Below are positions 5,241 through 7,461 of a stretch of DNA of 7,461 bases, in pieces (position 1 is the stretch's first letter; each line of letters starts with the position of its first letter). The position numbers and the translations under genes were made by a program. The notes under the pieces are model-generated. The model saw only the letters and a list, made by a program, of their open reading frames with translations, had not been told where the DNA came from and did no database searches. This DNA is from Acidimicrobiaceae bacterium (lineage in GTDB: Bacteria > Actinomycetota > Acidimicrobiia > Acidimicrobiales > Palsa-688): positions 1-7,461 of the forward strand of contig DAHWQF010000155.1 of the NCBI GenBank assembly GCA_027334785.1, read 5' to 3'.

Positions 5241-7460
5241 CTCGCCGGCGCTGTCCCCGGGCCCGCCGGTGCCGTTCGCAACCCCGTCTTTACTGGCGGG
5301 CCGAGGCGTCCGGGCCGAGCCCCACTCCTCCCCACCCGCCATGCCCCTGCTCCCGAGGTCGGGCACGCCGCGCGGCCCGGACGACGAATAGTAAGAGGGC
5401 ACGAGCAACCCTGTGCACTGCTGGGCTGGCAGCGGCTTGGACAGGTAATAGCCCTGGGCGGCGTGGCAGCCGAGGGCGGCGAGGCGTTCCAAGGTCCGTT
5501 TGTCTTCGACGCCCTCTGCGGTGGCCACTTTGTCGAGCCCCTGAGCGAGGTGGATGATCGAACGCACGACCGCCTCATCATCCTCGGCCTGGCACATGTC
5601 GGAGACAAAGCTCCTGTCTATTTTCACCTCGTCAAAGGGGAGGTCCCGGAGCCGGGAGAGCGACGAGTAGCCGGTGCCGAAATCGTCGATCGAGAGCCGC
5701 ACGCCAACCTGGGAGAGGTCGCTCAGGACCTCGTGGCCGGCGTCGGACGTCACAGAAGATTCGGTCAGTTCCAGGCGGAGGGCACCGGGCGCGAGCTGCC
5801 AGTGGGACAGGAGGCCCTGGACGCGCTCCACCAGGTCCGGAGCAGCCAGGCTGCGAGCCGAGAGGTTGACGGCCACGCCGAGGCTGGGTACGACCTCGCG
5901 CCACTGCTTAAGCTGCGAGAGCGCCGCGTCGAGGGCCCACCAAGTCAGCGAGTCGATCAGGCCACTGCGTTCGGCGACGGGTATGAACTCGTCGGGCCCG
6001 ATCGGCCCGTACTGGTCGTGCGACCAGCGCGCGAGCGCCTCGAAGCTGATGACCTCGCCGCTCGCAACCTCGATCACAGGCTGGTAATGGAGTTGGAGCT
6101 CGCCCGCCTCGAGCGCCTTGCGCAACTCGGTCGCCAGGCTGAGGCGCCGGAGCGACGAGGAGTCTGAAGCGGCCTCGTACATGCTGGCGCCGCCCCCGTA
6201 GCTCTTGGCCCGGTACATGGCCACGTCGGCCTTGCGCAGCAACCGGCCGGCATTGGTATGGCGGGCCGTCTCGATCACCACGCCGACGCTCGCCCCCACG
6301 GCCAGGTCGAAGTTGTCGATCGTCATCGCCCGGCTGGCCATCGCCACCATCTCCTCCGCCTTGGCCATGCACTCCTCGTCGCTCGGGGCGTCCTCCAGCA
6401 CAAGGACGAACTCGTCGCCCCCGAGGCGCGCCACAAGCGCCTTCGGCCCGCTGAAGCTCTCCAGCCGCCGGCCCACCTCAGCCAGCATGGCGTCGCCCAC
6501 CCTGAAGCCGAGCGTCTCGTTGACCTGCTTGAAACCGTCGAGGTCGAGAAGAAGCAGCCCCACCCTGGCTCCCTCTTCGGCTTCACGGATGGCCCGTTCG
6601 AGCCTCTGGGAAAAGTTGGCCCGGTTGGGCAACCCGGTCAGGCGGTCGTGGTACGCCTCGTACATGCGGGCGGACGACTCGCGACGGAGCCTGTCCATGA
6701 TCCCCGTACGCTTCAGCACCATCTCGGCATTGGCGGCCACGGTCTCCAGGAGCTTCACGTCCTCGTCGCCGAAGCCCTCGTGGGCGTACGGGCGGTCGCC
6801 TACCAGCAGGTAACCGGGGATCGCCCCCGTGGGGGACAAAGGCACCGCCACCGCCTCGCGCACTCCCTCAGCGGCGAGGGCTCGGCGCAGGACCGGGTCC
6901 TCGTTCCCCCGCCGCACCACGAGCGCCCCCCGATCGGTGACGAGGGGCGCCATCCCGCCGGCGATGGGGCCCTCCTCGTAGGTCGCCGGGCCGTCACCCG
7001 AAAGCGCCCAGCGCAGGGCCATGCCGTCCAGAGGCCGGCGCAGGGGGGCCATGAGCGAGGCCTTGCTGGCGGTCAGCAACTTGCGGGCCTCCTCCAAGAT
7101 CGCCGGCACCAACTCGGCCTCGCCGCCATCCGAGGAGGCCATGGCCCCGATGTGCCTGAACACCTCCTTCACCGTCCTGTCCTGGTGCTGAGCCCGAGCC
7201 ACCAGCCGGCGGCCGATCGTGAAGGCCGTCAACGTGCCGGCGAGCAGGACGGTTGCCAGTGCGGAGGACCAGACCAGGGTGATCCCGATGATGGCGCCGG
7301 CGGAGTTGACGACAACGTCGATGCCGAGTTGGACCACTGTCTCCTTCAGCGGCACCCGGCTGTGGAAGCCCCTGAGCCACACCCAATAGCCGAGGGCCAA
7401 GGCCACGTCGACGGTCGCCAAGACCAGGAGCGCGATAGCAACGGCCAACCAACCCCGCTC
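5232..7460 (-). CDS. Membrane-anchored GAF-GGDEF-EAL bifunctional diguanylate cyclase/phosphodiesterase (N-terminus outside window)
   Basis: The frame is open to the right edge. TTG at 7446-7448 is the first possible start, but hydrophobic sequence continues upstream, so the gene probably begins outside. Residues are numbered from that TTG (738 visible). Three membrane segments (about 1-22, 39-60, 64-84) precede a GAF-like sensor domain (about 108-245). The GGDEF domain (about 265-420) has Asp302 in LDLDGFK and the intact motif GGDEF at 343-347, so it should make c-di-GMP from two GTP. The I-site RxxD is absent (Gly334-Pro-Lys-Ala337). The EAL domain (about 435-680) keeps the residues needed to hydrolyse c-di-GMP: Glu470 of EAL, Asn528, Glu560, Asp588-Asp589 in DDFGTG, Lys609, Glu645 and Gln665. 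A disordered Gly/Ser/Pro-rich tail (about 685-738) ends the protein. Which activity dominates cannot be told; the GAF ligand is unknown. The exporter operon lies 645 bases downstream on the same strand. Confidence 0.95.
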   Translation of the reverse strand, partial: ERGWLAVAIALLVLATVDVALALGYWVWLRGFHSRVPLKETVVQLGIDVVVNSAGAIIGITLVWSSALATVLLAGTLTAFTIGRRLVARAQHQDRTVKEVFRHIGAMASSDGGEAELVPAILEEARKLLTASKASLMAPLRRPLDGMALRWALSGDGPATYEEGPIAGGMAPLVTDRGALVVRRGNEDPVLRRALAAEGVREAVAVPLSPTGAIPGYLLVGDRPYAHEGFGDEDVKLLETVAANAEMVLKRTGIMDRLRRESSARMYEAYHDRLTGLPNRANFSQRLERAIREAEEGARVGLLLLDLDGFKQVNETLGFRVGDAMLAEVGRRLESFSGPKALVARLGGDEFVLVLEDAPSDEECMAKAEEMVAMASRAMTIDNFDLAVGASVGVVIETARHTNAGRLLRKADVAMYRAKSYGGGASMYEAASDSSSLRRLSLATELRKALEAGELQLHYQPVIEVASGEVISFEALARWSHDQYGPIGPDEFIPVAERSGLIDSLTWWALDAALSQLKQWREVVPSLGVAVNLSARSLAAPDLVERVQGLLSHWQLAPGALRLELTESSVTSDAGHEVLSDLSQVGVRLSIDDFGTGYSSLSRLRDLPFDEVKIDRSFVSDMCQAEDDEAVVRSIIHLAQGLDKVATAEGVEDKRTLERLAALGCHAAQGYYLSKPLPAQQCTGLLVPSYYSSSGPRGVPDLGSRGMAGGEEWGSARTPRPASKDGVANGTGGPGDSAGESA

Positions 7461-7461
7461 G

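Noticed and set aside
4895..5608. - strand open frame of 237 codons crossing the end of the GGDEF-EAL gene into the gap
   Set aside because: Its first part overlaps the EAL gene in another frame. The rest has weak third-position bias, no plausible ribosome binding site and no recognisable domain.
5184..6167. Long + strand open frame (327 codons) antisense to the EAL domain
   Set aside because: The opposite strand encodes a complete EAL domain with every catalytic residue, so this is an antisense shadow.

Overview
This is a chromosome-like segment of a high-GC bacterium. Codon use is strongly GC3-biased, GTG and TTG starts appear likely, and the gene families are typical of Actinomycetota. 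An Acidimicrobiia-type or related actinobacterium is a reasonable guess, but the window has no phylogenetic marker to prove it. There is no mobile element, tRNA, rRNA or CRISPR array. Two genes are cut by the window edges.

Layout. (1) Positions 2-750, + strand: the C-terminal part of a dienelactone-hydrolase-type alpha/beta hydrolase with its Cys-Asp-His triad, then, 14 bases on, an 85-residue histidine-rich small protein (DUF6295-like). The two are probably co-transcribed. (2) Positions 751-843: a short convergent gap holding a perfect 28-base palindrome, probably a terminator serving both sides. (3) Positions 844-4586, - strand: two full-length ABC exporter half-transporters with ATGA overlap. 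Their nucleotide-binding motifs are complementary: the upstream gene has a degenerate Walker B (Asp-Asp) but a canonical LSGGQ, and the downstream gene has a canonical Walker B (Asp-Glu) but a variant LSAGE. This is the pattern of a heterodimeric exporter with one consensus and one degenerate ATP site. (4) Positions 4587-5231: a 645-base gap without an accepted gene. It holds a candidate promoter and ribosome binding site for the exporter operon, a stretch with coding-like codon statistics that looks broken, and a run of tandem stem-loops that could be an undescribed RNA. (5) Positions 5232-7460, - strand: a membrane-anchored GAF-GGDEF-EAL protein with intact catalytic motifs in both c-di-GMP domains but no inhibitory I-site. 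Its N-terminus lies beyond the window.

The exporter operon and the c-di-GMP gene share a strand, but the structured gap makes co-transcription unlikely. The hydrolase pair is convergent to both and functionally separate. The best candidates for something new are the structured RNA-like region at about 5012-5151 and the small histidine-rich protein next to the hydrolase.
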